A model generated the notes under the pieces. That model searched no databases. It was not told the DNA's origin and was given only the letters and a program-made list of their open reading frames with translations. This document shows, piece after piece, positions 8,245 to 17,705 of a DNA stretch of 64,000 nt (positions within the stretch are counted from its first letter, which is position 1; each line of letters opens with the position of its first letter). The translations under genes and the position numbers were made by a program. Origin of the DNA: an uncultured Lachnospiraceae bacterium (GTDB taxonomy: Bacteria; Bacillota; Clostridia; Lachnospirales; Lachnospiraceae); the NCBI GenBank assembly GCA_946558695.1, contig CAMNTQ010000010.1, positions 1-64,000 on the forward strand, written 5' to 3'.

Positions 8245-10179
8245 ATGGCAGAAAGAAAAGAAAATCAGATGCCTTCCGGGAAGATGCCGGGGAGAAGGAT
8301 GAGAGGTATGAAACCAACCGTAAAAAATCCGGGGCAGATCATAAAGCGTCTGATGAGATATGTATTTCAAAGGTACGGATTTTGGTATTTTATCGTAATC
8401 GTACTTATCTTTGTGGGAGTTCTCGCGAATGTACAGGGAACGATGTTTATGAAGAATCTGATTGACGAATATATTACGCCGTTTCTTCTGACGGATAATC
8501 CTGACTTTACGCCGCTTGCCCATGCGATCGGCAGAGTGGCTCTATTCTATGCGATCGGCGTGGCGTCGGTCTACGCCTATAACCGTATTATGGTAAATAT
8601 CACGCAAGGGACGCAGAGAGAGCTTCGGAATGAATTATTTGAGCATATGCAGAAGCTTCCGGTAAAATATTTTGATACCCACGCACACGGAGATATCATG
8701 TCAATCTATACGAATGATATTGATACGCTGCGTCAGATGATCAGCCAGAGTATTCCGCAGATCATTAACAGCGGGGTGACGATCATCAGCGTACTTGTCA
8801 GTATGCTGATCCTCAACATTCCATTGACAGTGGTGACGCTAATGATGGTAGGAGTCATGCTGTTTGGCACAAAACAGGCCACCGGGCAGAGCGGAAAATA
8901 TTTTATCGAGCAGCAGACGAACATCGGAGCGCTCAACGGTCACATCGAGGAGATGATGAATGGACAGAAGGTTGTGAAGGTGTTCTGCCATGAGGAGGAG
9001 AGCAAGAAAGAGTTCAAGGCTCTGAATGACCGGCTGTTTGTCAGTGCGGACAAAGCGAATACATTTGCCAATTTCCTTGGACCGATCAATGCACAGCTTG
9101 GAAATGTGAGCTACGTTGTCTGTGCGATCGTGGGAGGCGTGCTGGCGTTAAATGGGATCGGCGGTTTTACGTTGGGAGGGCTTGCAAGCTTTTTGACGTT
9201 CAATAAGAGTTTCAGCATGCCGATCAACCAGATCAGTCAGCAGCTTAACGCGGTGATCATGGCGATGGCGGGAGCAGACCGTATCTTTCGGCTTTTGGAC
9301 GAAGAAATGGAAGTTGATAACGGGTATGTGACACTTGTAAATGTGACAGAAGAAAACGGAAAGCTTCTGGAGAGTGATAAACGAACCGGAAGATGGGCAT
9401 GGAAGCATGTCCATCAGGCGGATAAGAGTGTGGATTATGTGGAAGTGAAAGGCGACGTGGTGTTCGACGGCGTGGACTTCGGATACAATGATGATAAGAT
9501 TGTGCTCCACGATGTGAAGCTGTTTGCCGAGCCGGGGCAGAAGATTGCTTTTGTGGGTTCAACCGGAGCGGGAAAAACTACCATCACAAATCTGATCAAC
9601 CGTTTTTACGATATTCAGGACGGGAAGATCCGTTATGACGGCATTAACGTAAATAAAATCAAGAAGGCGGACTTAAGAAGATCCCTTGGAATCGTTCTTC
9701 AGGATACCCATCTTTTTACAGGGACAGTGAAGGAGAATATACGGTTCGGGAAGCTTAACGCAACGGATGATGAAGTTGTGGCGGCAGCGAAGCTTGCCAA
9801 TGCAGATGGATTTATACGAAGGCTTCCGGATGGTTACGATACGATGCTGACCGGAGACGGGGCGAACTTAAGTCAGGGACAGCGCCAGCTTCTTGCAATT
9901 GCGAGAGCAGCGGTCGCAGATCCGCCGGTGCTGATTCTTGACGAGGCGACCAGTTCCATTGATACGCGGACAGAGCGGATCGTACAGGATGGTATGGATA
10001 AGCTTATGAATGGCAGGACTACCTTTGTGATTGCCCACAGGCTATCTACTGTCCGTAATTCAGATTGTATTATGGTTTTAGAGCAAGGCAGGATCATCGA
10101 GCGGGGTACGCACGACCAGCTGATCGAGGAAAAAGGAAAGTATTATCAGCTTTATACCGGAAATTCAATCAGTGCATAA
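8245..10179 (+). CDS. ABC exporter half-transporter, catalytic partner
   Basis: A 644-aa subunit that starts two bases after the previous stop. It has a basic N-terminal tail, six membrane helices and an ATPase domain with Walker A GSTGAGKTT, signature LSQGQRQL and Walker B LILDEATSSID, with the catalytic Glu present. A ~30-residue insertion (around TEENGKLLESDKRTGRW) separates the membrane and ATPase domains. It should pair with the preceding subunit in the inner membrane. The operon ends at a hairpin terminator at 10194-10227. Confidence 0.93.
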   Translation: MAERKENQMPSGKMPGRRMRGMKPTVKNPGQIIKRLMRYVFQRYGFWYFIVIVLIFVGVLANVQGTMFMKNLIDEYITPFLLTDNPDFTPLAHAIGRVALFYAIGVASVYAYNRIMVNITQGTQRELRNELFEHMQKLPVKYFDTHAHGDIMSIYTNDIDTLRQMISQSIPQIINSGVTIISVLVSMLILNIPLTVVTLMMVGVMLFGTKQATGQSGKYFIEQQTNIGALNGHIEEMMNGQKVVKVFCHEEESKKEFKALNDRLFVSADKANTFANFLGPINAQLGNVSYVVCAIVGGVLALNGIGGFTLGGLASFLTFNKSFSMPINQISQQLNAVIMAMAGADRIFRLLDEEMEVDNGYVTLVNVTEENGKLLESDKRTGRWAWKHVHQADKSVDYVEVKGDVVFDGVDFGYNDDKIVLHDVKLFAEPGQKIAFVGSTGAGKTTITNLINRFYDIQDGKIRYDGINVNKIKKADLRRSLGIVLQDTHLFTGTVKENIRFGKLNATDDEVVAAAKLANADGFIRRLPDGYDTMLTGDGANLSQGQRQLLAIARAAVADPPVLILDEATSSIDTRTERIVQDGMDKLMNGRTTFVIAHRLSTVRNSDCIMVLEQGRIIERGTHDQLIEEKGKYYQLYTGNSISA

Positions 10180-10193
10180 GTTTAACAATCATG

Positions 10194-10227
10194 AGGCAGG
10201 GGAAAAATCCCCTGTCTGTTTTAATTT
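10194..10227 (+). terminator. Terminator of the MarR/ABC operon
   Basis: GGCAGGGGA pairs with TCCCCTGTC around a short A-rich loop, followed by TGTTTTAATTT. It lies 15 bp after the second ABC gene. Confidence 0.8.
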
Positions 10228-10348
10228 ACAACAGATAAATGGCATGGTAAAATATAGATGGCACAAAGGTTAAAAGAGATGTGATTCATGCCAGTATGAA
10301 AAGGTATGGCTCTAGAACCAATAAGAACAGATGAAAGGATAAAATGAT

Positions 10349-12604
10349 TTGGGGATTTATGATACATTGAATGATAAACAGCAGGAAGCAGTATATTATA
10401 CGGACGGACCGCTTCTTATTCTCGCGGGAGCAGGCTCGGGAAAGACAAGAGTTCTGACTCACAGGATCGCTTATCTTATTGAGGAAAAGGGAGTGAACCC
10501 ATGGAATATTCTCGCTATCACATTTACGAACAAAGCGGCGGGGGAGATGAGAGAAAGAGTTGACAAGCTTGTGGGATTCGGTTCGGAAAGCGTATGGGTG
10601 AGTACGTTCCATTCTATGTGCGTGCGGATTCTGAGACGGTATATCGGACTGCTGGGGTATGATACGAATTTTACGATCTATGATGCGGACGATCAGAAAA
10701 CGCTTATGAAGGATGTATGTAAACTTTTACAGATTGATACGAAGCAGCTTCGTGAAAGAACGCTTCTGGGTATGATCTCTCATGCGAAAAACGAGCTTAT
10801 TTCCACAGAGGAATTCCGGATTCAGGCGGGCGGGGATTTCATGCTGCTGAAGGAAGCGGACGTTTATGAGGAATATGAAAAGCAGCTTCGCTCCAATAAT
10901 GCGCTGGATTTTGATGACCTGCTTGTGAAGACGGTGCAGCTTTTTCAGACACAGGCGGATGTGCTGGCGTCTTATCAGAACCGTTTTCGGTATATTATGG
11001 TAGATGAGTATCAGGATACGAACACGGTGCAGTTTGAGTTGGTGAGGCTGTTGGCGGCGCAGTACCGGAATCTCTGCGTTGTGGGAGATGATGACCAGTC
11101 AATCTATAAATTCCGCGGAGCGAACATTAAAAATATCCTGAATTTTGAAGAATTTTTTGCGGATGCCAATGTGATCAAGCTGGAGCAGAATTACCGCTCC
11201 ACAGGAAATATCCTGAATGCAGCCAATGAAGTGATCCGCAACAACAACGGCAGGAAGGAAAAGTCTCTCTGGACAGATAACGGCGAGGGAGAGAAGCTTG
11301 AACTCCGGCAGTTTGATACAGCTTATGATGAAGCGGAATATATTGTTTCTGATATTAAAGAGCATGTAAACAGAGGAGATTGTACATATAATAGTAATGC
11401 GGTTCTTTACCGCACGAACGCTCAATCCCGTATGTTTGAGGAGAAGCTTGTGACGGCGAATGTCCCGTATAAGATTGTGGGAGGCGTCAATTTCTATGCC
11501 AGACGCGAGATCAAGGATCTGCTTTCTTACTTGAAAACGGTGGATAACGGCAGAGATGATCTCGCTGTCCGCCGAATCGTGAATGTGCCGAGGCGGGGAA
11601 TCGGGCTTACGAGCATTAACCGTGTTCAGGAGTACGCGGCTTCCCATGAGATTGGATTTTATGAGGCGCTTAGAGGTGCGGATATGATCCCGGGAATCGG
11701 GCGCGGAGTGAAGAAGCTGGAATCCTTTGCGGCATTGATTGAACATTTCAAGGCAGATGCTGGGGATATGAGCATATCTGACTTGATGAATGAGATTATC
11801 GAGGAGACAGCGTATATAGAGAGTCTTGAGGCGGAGGATGCAGAGGATGCTAAGGCGAGGATTGAGAATATTGATGAGCTTATGAGTAAGATCGCAGCTT
11901 ATGAAGAGGCATGTGAGGATCAGGACGAACCGGCAACTTTGAGCGGATTTTTAGAAGAGGTAGCACTTGTGGCAGATATTGACAGTTTGGATGAGAGTAC
12001 GGATTATGTAGTGCTTATGACGCTTCACAGTGCGAAGGGGCTGGAATTTCCGCATGTATATCTGGCGGGCATGGAAGAGGGACTTTTCCCGAGCTATCTG
12101 TCAGCGACGGCAGATGATCCGGACGAACTGGAAGAGGAGAGACGTCTTTGCTATGTGGGGATTACAAGAGCAGAAAGAAATCTTACCCTTACATGCGCGA
12201 GAAAAAGAATGGTGCGCGGCGAGACACAGTATAACCGGATGTCGCGTTTTTTGAAAGAGATTCCGATAGAACTCGTATCTGTGGGAGAAACTTTTAAGAA
12301 GGAGACGGCAAAGGAGCAGGTAAAATATGACTTTGAATCTGCGAAGCAGGCGGCGTACAGGCAGGCGAAACAGGCGTTTCAAGCGCAGGCATTTACCGCT
12401 CAGAAGCCGGTAAGGCAATTTGGCAAGCCTGCTAAAGGAGGTCTTGGCTATGGAGTCGGGGATCGAGTGCGTCATATTAAGTTCGGAGAAGGAACGGTTG
12501 CGAATATCGTAGAAGGAGGACGTGACTTCGAGGTCACAGTAGATTTTGACAGGGCAGGAACAAAAAAGATGTTTGCCGGCTTTGCTAAACTTGAGAAACT
12601 GTAG
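10349..12604 (+). CDS. pcrA: UvrD/PcrA-type 3'-5' DNA helicase
   Basis: A 751-aa superfamily 1A helicase for repair and replication. Motifs in order: LAGAGSGKTRVL (Walker A), FTNKAAGEM (Ia), VDEYQDTN (II), GDDDQSIYKFRGA (III), LEQNYRST (IV), LHSAKGLEFPHV (V) and YVGITRAER (VI). The C-terminal VGDRVRHIKFGEGTV is the Tudor-like RNA-polymerase-binding module of PcrA. The first in-frame start is TTG at 10349, with AAAGGAT 9 bp upstream; the nearby ATG at 10344 is out of frame. It stands alone between the exporter terminator and a histidine kinase gene 24 bp downstream. Confidence 0.95.
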   Translation: MGIYDTLNDKQQEAVYYTDGPLLILAGAGSGKTRVLTHRIAYLIEEKGVNPWNILAITFTNKAAGEMRERVDKLVGFGSESVWVSTFHSMCVRILRRYIGLLGYDTNFTIYDADDQKTLMKDVCKLLQIDTKQLRERTLLGMISHAKNELISTEEFRIQAGGDFMLLKEADVYEEYEKQLRSNNALDFDDLLVKTVQLFQTQADVLASYQNRFRYIMVDEYQDTNTVQFELVRLLAAQYRNLCVVGDDDQSIYKFRGANIKNILNFEEFFADANVIKLEQNYRSTGNILNAANEVIRNNNGRKEKSLWTDNGEGEKLELRQFDTAYDEAEYIVSDIKEHVNRGDCTYNSNAVLYRTNAQSRMFEEKLVTANVPYKIVGGVNFYARREIKDLLSYLKTVDNGRDDLAVRRIVNVPRRGIGLTSINRVQEYAASHEIGFYEALRGADMIPGIGRGVKKLESFAALIEHFKADAGDMSISDLMNEIIEETAYIESLEAEDAEDAKARIENIDELMSKIAAYEEACEDQDEPATLSGFLEEVALVADIDSLDESTDYVVLMTLHSAKGLEFPHVYLAGMEEGLFPSYLSATADDPDELEEERRLCYVGITRAERNLTLTCARKRMVRGETQYNRMSRFLKEIPIELVSVGETFKKETAKEQVKYDFESAKQAAYRQAKQAFQAQAFTAQKPVRQFGKPAKGGLGYGVGDRVRHIKFGEGTVANIVEGGRDFEVTVDFDRAGTKKMFAGFAKLEKL

Positions 12605-12628
12605 AAAAAAAGTGACGAAAAGGGTGAG

Positions 12629-15058
12629 ATGATGAAAGACAGAATGAAACGCGATATTCATATGGAAATTGCCATGGGACTGAGTCAGGACTATGTAATC
12701 GTCTATCTGGTTGATTATAACAGCGGCAGCTTTGTCAATTTCCGTATGAGCGAAGAGAGGAAAGAATTGTTCGGAGAATATTTGAAGGGCGATGATTTCG
12801 AGAAGGCGCTCAGCGCTTATGTAGATGGGGCCGTTTATGAACCTGACAGGGAAGTCGTGCGCTGCATGACCAGCCCGGTATGCGTTCGGGAAAAGTTGTT
12901 AAAGAAGCCCTTCTATTCCGTCAATTACAGGGTGGAATGGGAAGGGAAGCTTAAATATTTCCAGATTCGGATCGCGCGGATTGGAGCGGCAGGGGAAACA
13001 GACCGGGTAGTTGTAGGCTTTCGCAGCGTAGATGAAGATACCGGGCATGATCTTGAGCGAAAGAACGAGATTGAAGAGGCCTATGAGATCATATCGGGCT
13101 TAAGCAGTGATTATAATTTTATATCGCTGTTCAATCCATATGACGGAAGGATGAGTATTTTTAAGGCGGATTCTTCTATGGAGATAAAGACGACGCTTGC
13201 GCGGCACGAAAGATATCAGGATGCGGTGGATGCCTACACAGAATATGTCTGCGAGGAGGACAAGGAACGGTGGAGGAAATCTACACTTCTTGATAATATC
13301 AGGAGAGAGCTTTCGGATAAGCAGCGTTATGATATTAATATCATGAATAGTGTAAACGGAGAAAAGAATTATATCCAGTTTCGTTTTGCAAAGGTAAAGG
13401 ACGGACGGTTCGGAAACCGTGTGGTAATCGCAAAAAGAATTGTTACGGATATTGTTGAAAATGAGATCAAGCAGCAGCAGATTCTGGCGGATGCTCTTGC
13501 GCAGGCGAAGCAGGCCAGCAGCGCCAAGACTACCTTTCTCTCCAATATGTCTCACGATATCCGGACGCCTATGAATGCTATCATAGGGTTTACGTCTCTG
13601 GCAACGACCCATTTGGATAACAAAGAACGGGTGAAGGACTATTTGGCAAAGATCATGTCGTCAAGCAACCACCTTCTGTCACTCATCAATGACGTGCTGG
13701 AGATGAGCCGAATCGAGAGCGGAAAACTTCATCTGAACGAGGCGGAGTGTAATCTGTCGGAGGTTATGCATGAAATCAGGAATATCCTTCAGGCGGATGT
13801 AAGAGAGAAGAAGCTGGATTTCTCTATTGATACGGTAGACGTCTATGATGAGAATGTGGTCTGCGACCGGCTGCGTCTGAATCAGATACTTTTGAACCTT
13901 CTCGGCAACGCGATCAAGTTCACAAAGCCCGGAGGAAGTGTCAGCGCCCGGATTTCGGAGAAGGAGGGCGGCAGCAAGGAGCGGACACTGTATGAAATAC
14001 AGGTCAAGGACAATGGAATCGGAATGAGCGAGGAATTTGTCAGACACATATTTGAGCCTTTTGAGCGTGAGAAGACTACGACAGTGAGCGGTATTCAAGG
14101 GACAGGTCTTGGAATGCCGATCACAAAGAATATCGTAGAAGCGATGGGCGGAACGATCGAGGTATACAGCAAACAGAATGAAGGATCGGAATTCATCGTT
14201 ACGATACCCTTTAAACTGGCGGAAGCTTCAGAAAAGAATATCAGGATTGAGGAGCTGAAAGGTATCCGTGTCCTTGTGGTGGATGACGATTTCAATACTT
14301 GTGACAGTGTGAGCCAGATGCTGCTTGAGATGGGGATGCGGGCGGAGTGGACGCTGAATGGAAAAGAAGCCCTGCTCAGGACAAAACAGGCAATCAGGCG
14401 CCATGATGAATACAAGGCATATATTATTGACTGGCTTATGCCGGATATGGGCGGCGTTGAACTGGCAAGGGAGCTTCGCGGCGAGGTGGGGGACGATGTC
14501 CCGATTATTGTGCTTACGGCTTATGATTGGGCGGATATAGAGGAAGAGGCGAGGGCGGCAGGCATTAGCGCATTCTGCAGTAAGCCGCTGTTCATATCCG
14601 AATTTACAAGATGTCTGCTTCAGGTGCTTGGGATTGGAAGGGAGAAGAGGGAGTCTCTGAATTCGCTTGAACAGACGATGATGGGAGGAAGGATACTTCT
14701 TGTGGAAGACAATGAATTGAACCGTGAAATTGCGAGGGAGATCCTGTCAGAAGCCGGATTTGAGATAGAGGAAGCTAAAGACGGGCAAGAGGCCGTAGAG
14801 ATGATGAAGGCATCAGAGCCGGGATATTACAAACTCATCCTGATGGATGTGCAGATGCCGGTTATGGACGGATATACGGCGACAAGGGAAATCAGGAAGC
14901 TCGGCAATAAAGAGATTGCCAAAATCCCGATCGTTGCCATGACAGCCAATGCATTTGATGAAGATAAGAAAAAGGCTTTTGAATGCGGCATGAATTCACA
15001 TATAGCAAAGCCGGTTGACGTAGAGGTATTGTTTGACACGCTGAAAAAAATGCTGTAG
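12629..15058 (+). CDS. Soluble hybrid histidine kinase with two receiver domains
   Basis: An 809-aa cytoplasmic signalling protein with no membrane segment. Two tandem PAS-like sensor modules (about 12-132 and 145-275) share a repeated pattern: 'GLSxDY', then FRxAKxxG/FQIRIARIG. A linker helix leads to HisKA with phospho-His at residue 309 (SNMSHDIRTPMNAIIGF). The HATPase domain (about 400-525) has NLLGNAIKFT, KDNGIGM and GTGLGMPI. Receiver 1 (about 536-655; VLVVDDDF, YIIDWLMPD) and receiver 2 (about 684-805; ILLVEDNE, ILMDVQMPVMDG) follow. No output domain is present, so it should act through a phosphotransfer partner or protein contact. The input is unknown and presumably cytoplasmic. Confidence 0.9.
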   Translation: MMKDRMKRDIHMEIAMGLSQDYVIVYLVDYNSGSFVNFRMSEERKELFGEYLKGDDFEKALSAYVDGAVYEPDREVVRCMTSPVCVREKLLKKPFYSVNYRVEWEGKLKYFQIRIARIGAAGETDRVVVGFRSVDEDTGHDLERKNEIEEAYEIISGLSSDYNFISLFNPYDGRMSIFKADSSMEIKTTLARHERYQDAVDAYTEYVCEEDKERWRKSTLLDNIRRELSDKQRYDINIMNSVNGEKNYIQFRFAKVKDGRFGNRVVIAKRIVTDIVENEIKQQQILADALAQAKQASSAKTTFLSNMSHDIRTPMNAIIGFTSLATTHLDNKERVKDYLAKIMSSSNHLLSLINDVLEMSRIESGKLHLNEAECNLSEVMHEIRNILQADVREKKLDFSIDTVDVYDENVVCDRLRLNQILLNLLGNAIKFTKPGGSVSARISEKEGGSKERTLYEIQVKDNGIGMSEEFVRHIFEPFEREKTTTVSGIQGTGLGMPITKNIVEAMGGTIEVYSKQNEGSEFIVTIPFKLAEASEKNIRIEELKGIRVLVVDDDFNTCDSVSQMLLEMGMRAEWTLNGKEALLRTKQAIRRHDEYKAYIIDWLMPDMGGVELARELRGEVGDDVPIIVLTAYDWADIEEEARAAGISAFCSKPLFISEFTRCLLQVLGIGREKRESLNSLEQTMMGGRILLVEDNELNREIAREILSEAGFEIEEAKDGQEAVEMMKASEPGYYKLILMDVQMPVMDGYTATREIRKLGNKEIAKIPIVAMTANAFDEDKKKAFECGMNSHIAKPVDVEVLFDTLKKML

Positions 15059-15086
15059 AAGATCAGTACTATAGTGCTGCCGTAAA

Positions 15087-15123
15087 AAATATCCGGAGCT
15101 TATCTGACAAGCTCCGGATATTT
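15087..15123. terminator. Bidirectional terminator overlapping the diguanylate cyclase stop
   Basis: A perfect 15-bp stem, AAATATCCGGAGCTT (15087-15101) with AAGCTCCGGATATTT (15109-15123), and a 7-nt loop. It has an A-run on the left and T-rich sequence on the right, so it can act both ways between convergent genes. The stop codon of the minus-strand gene lies inside the stem. Confidence 0.85.
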
Positions 15124-16137
15124 CTCTTTATTTTTTCGTTTGCACTCATACATGATCTCATCTGCTTCATGAAGAATCTCATCCAGAGATACATCTTTTT
15201 CCCTGCCGGTAATCTCCACAATGCCGTAGCTGAAGCTGCACTGATATTCATTGTATCGCTCTGATTGGAACCGCTTTAATATCTCTGCAATCTTCCGCTC
15301 CATCAGTTCGCCGCTGCAGCCTGTGAGGACAAGACAGAACTCGTCCCCCCCGATCCGGGCAAATGTATCGCCGTTTCGGAAACTGCTTCTGATAAGCTCT
15401 ACGAAATTCTGGATATAAACGTCTCCTTCCAAATGGCCGAACTTATCATTGACATATTTCAAACCGTCCAGATCCAGATAACAGAGAGTAGATTCCCGGC
15501 GTTCTCTTAAGATGCTTTCCATATATTCTTTGAAAAACAACCGATTCTTGATTCCGGTTCCCGGATCATGGTATGCTTTGCTTGTCAGGTTATGCGCGGT
15601 GCGTTTTTCATCCGTAATATCTACGATAATATGTACTAATGAATTATGTTCTTTCCAATCGATCGGGAATGAGGTGATACGGTAATAGGTATCGTTGTCT
15701 TTGCCGCTGCCGCTGTTTATTTCGCGTACGCTATACTGTTCCGAGGCTTTCCAGTCCTGAAGTTCTGATTTGAAAGAAAGGCGGTTTTTACATGTTTTGC
15801 AGAATGAATCATCTACTGCCCCGCCTTTTTTCTGCTTATTGCAATAAAGAATCTCCCGATTGTCCTGATCTACTACAAGAAGCCATTCGTTCCGTTTACT
15901 GAGCATCTGTACAAGAAGCTCATTGTAACTCTCGACCATCTCGGCATGCTGCTGCATCTTTAATACTTCTTTCTCACGCATGGTGAGAATGTTTAATTTT
16001 TCATGAAGAGTCTTCAGGCCCCGCCCCAGCTCCTGGTAAGGCTCGTCCAGTTCGCTGATATTAAAATGCCCAGTATCGGAACCGCTTAAGATTTCTTGCA
16101 CATACTCAAGCAGAAGTTCACAATTTTTATTATTCAT
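15100..16137 (-). CDS. PAS-GGDEF diguanylate cyclase
   Basis: A 345-aa cytoplasmic protein that should make cyclic di-GMP. An N-terminal helical segment and a PAS-like domain (about 70-178, with a CKTC motif at 113-116) precede the GGDEF domain. The active-site signature GGDEF is intact at 263-267, and an RxxD inhibitory site (RNGD, 254-257) lies exactly five residues before it, so product feedback is expected. DLDGLKYVNDKFGH is also conserved. It has no membrane helix. GAGGTG precedes the start by 11 bp. It is convergent with the hybrid kinase, with no other c-di-GMP gene nearby. Confidence 0.92.
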   Translation of the reverse strand: MNNKNCELLLEYVQEILSGSDTGHFNISELDEPYQELGRGLKTLHEKLNILTMREKEVLKMQQHAEMVESYNELLVQMLSKRNEWLLVVDQDNREILYCNKQKKGGAVDDSFCKTCKNRLSFKSELQDWKASEQYSVREINSGSGKDNDTYYRITSFPIDWKEHNSLVHIIVDITDEKRTAHNLTSKAYHDPGTGIKNRLFFKEYMESILRERRESTLCYLDLDGLKYVNDKFGHLEGDVYIQNFVELIRSSFRNGDTFARIGGDEFCLVLTGCSGELMERKIAEILKRFQSERYNEYQCSFSYGIVEITGREKDVSLDEILHEADEIMYECKRKNKEKYPELVR

Positions 16138-16328
16138 TATAATATCTACACCTCACATTCTTCTTAGTATTTTAGCATAATTTGCGGCTCCTTACAATAA
16201 AAAACAACAGTTTGCCGCAGAGAGGGTAGATATTTGTGCCGGAATCTTTTATAATAAAAGTCTGGATGAAAGATAGGATAAGCAAAAATGTGATCGATTT
16301 TTCGGTTGGAGAAAGGAGAAATATACAG

Positions 16329-17195
16329 ATGGAAAGAGAAGTGGAATTAAGGGCAGGAGAGATTATCAAAAGATACCGGCTGCACAAATATATATGCTGT
16401 GCAATCGTTGTACTGGATGTTATCTTTTTGTTCTATATGGTTTTCTTCAAAATGGATTCATGGTTTTATTATTATGCCGGGGGATTCGCATCTTTCTTGC
16501 TGACGGTCAGCGTCTTTGCTCTATATGCGGTAATAGCGGCCATTGCCGTGTTTGTGAAGTGGATCGGGGCGGTGAAGGTTGATCTGGCTCTTTATGAGGA
16601 GTGTGATCCTTTCGTATATGAAGCATGCCTGAATAAGCTCCATACATTTTTTTATAAAGATCGTCTGACATGCCTGCATGCGATCGCGCAGTATTATCAG
16701 GGAAATATCCGCGGTGCGGAAGAAATCTTAAGAGGAGTGAATCTGTATAAGCTTAAGGGAATGTTTCGGGTGAATTATTATATTATTCTCTCTGCTGTTT
16801 TTTTCCAGAAAGGGGAGGGGATGCGGGCAGCGGAGCTTGAGCAGTCCTATCGGGCAGGAATAAAGAAAAACAGTAAGAGGGAGCAGATGTATTTTCGGAT
16901 GCTTTGCGCGGGTAATAATCTGTATCGTGCTATGGAGAATAAGGATTGTGAGTCGGCGTTTCGCTTTTTGGCGGAAAGAAAGGAATATGAGAACGGAAAA
17001 ACCAGAAAGTGGAGTCTGATCGGGTATAGCATGTGGGAAGCAAGAATCTGTGCGGCGATGGGAGACAAGGAAAGCGCAAAGCAGCGTCTGAACTATGTAA
17101 TAGCCGAAGGCGGAAGGCTTGTGCATGTAGCTGAAGCAAGAAAGCTTCTTTTGGAAATAAACGGTACGGCGGATGGGGAATCGGTGAATGGCTGA
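16329..17195 (+). CDS. Two-helix membrane protein, paralogue A
   Basis: A 288-aa protein I cannot assign. I chose the ATG at 16329 because AAAGGAG precedes it by 10 bp; the frame is open back to a GTG at 16236. Two membrane helices (about 20-40 and 55-85) are followed by a ~200-residue soluble region rich in paired helices, like degenerate TPR repeats. The motif LYEECDPFVYEACLNKLH and the ending YVIAEGGRLVHVAEARKLL recur almost unchanged in the gene at 17706. The 3' end overlaps the response-regulator remnant by 8 bp. The pair probably arose by duplication. Confidence 0.75.
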   Translation: MEREVELRAGEIIKRYRLHKYICCAIVVLDVIFLFYMVFFKMDSWFYYYAGGFASFLLTVSVFALYAVIAAIAVFVKWIGAVKVDLALYEECDPFVYEACLNKLHTFFYKDRLTCLHAIAQYYQGNIRGAEEILRGVNLYKLKGMFRVNYYIILSAVFFQKGEGMRAAELEQSYRAGIKKNSKREQMYFRMLCAGNNLYRAMENKDCESAFRFLAERKEYENGKTRKWSLIGYSMWEARICAAMGDKESAKQRLNYVIAEGGRLVHVAEARKLLLEINGTADGESVNG

Positions 17196-17618
17196 GATAT
17201 TGGTGTTGGAAGACGATGAGAGCCTAAACCGGGAATCAGCTTAAAGCTTTCCAAGGAAGGCTATGAAGTATTAAGCGCGGCAGGCGTTTCGGAAGCAAAA
17301 AAGCTGTACAGTGAAAATGAAGTGGCTCTGGTAATCAGCGATATAACGATGGAGGATGGGAACGGTTTAGAGTTCTGCAGACAGCTTCGCAAAGAAAGCA
17401 GCGTGTATCTGATCTTCCTGACAGCGTTGGACCAAGAAGTGGATATTGTAAATGGCTATGATGCCGGGGCGGATGATTATATCACCAAGCCTTTCAGCCT
17501 GATGGTCCTTATATTGAAGGTGAATGCCTGGATGCGGCGAATCAGTCAGAACGAAGAGGGCGGGCAGATTCTTTCAAAGGAACAGATTCTTCAGCAGGTA
17601 TGGGATATATTTGGATGA
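17188..17618 (+). pseudogene. Response regulator, frameshifted and missing its DNA-binding domain
   Basis: ATG at 17188 begins a receiver domain (MAEILVLEDDESLNR), but the frame stops at 17242-17244. Restoring one G in the GGG at 17231-17233 joins it to ISLKLSKEGYEVLSAAG and the rest of the receiver, with phospho-Asp in ISDITMEDG, the Thr in LTALD and the Lys in ITKPF. After the receiver only ILSKEQILQQVWDIFG of an OmpR-type winged helix remains before a stop, so most of that domain is deleted as well. A sequencing error could explain the frameshift but not the deletion. No kinase gene adjoins it. Confidence 0.8.
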
Positions 17619-17705
17619 TGGATGCCGTATCCTGAGAAAACGATTTACCGGCGAACGGATTTAACATATTGTAATTACTGGCAGACAGGGAGGAAAAATA
17701 ACGGG

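Noticed and set aside
17231..17233. Treating the response-regulator frameshift as only a sequencing error
   Set aside because: A missing G in a short G-run could be an error, but the DNA-binding domain is also deleted, so the gene is listed as a pseudogene either way.
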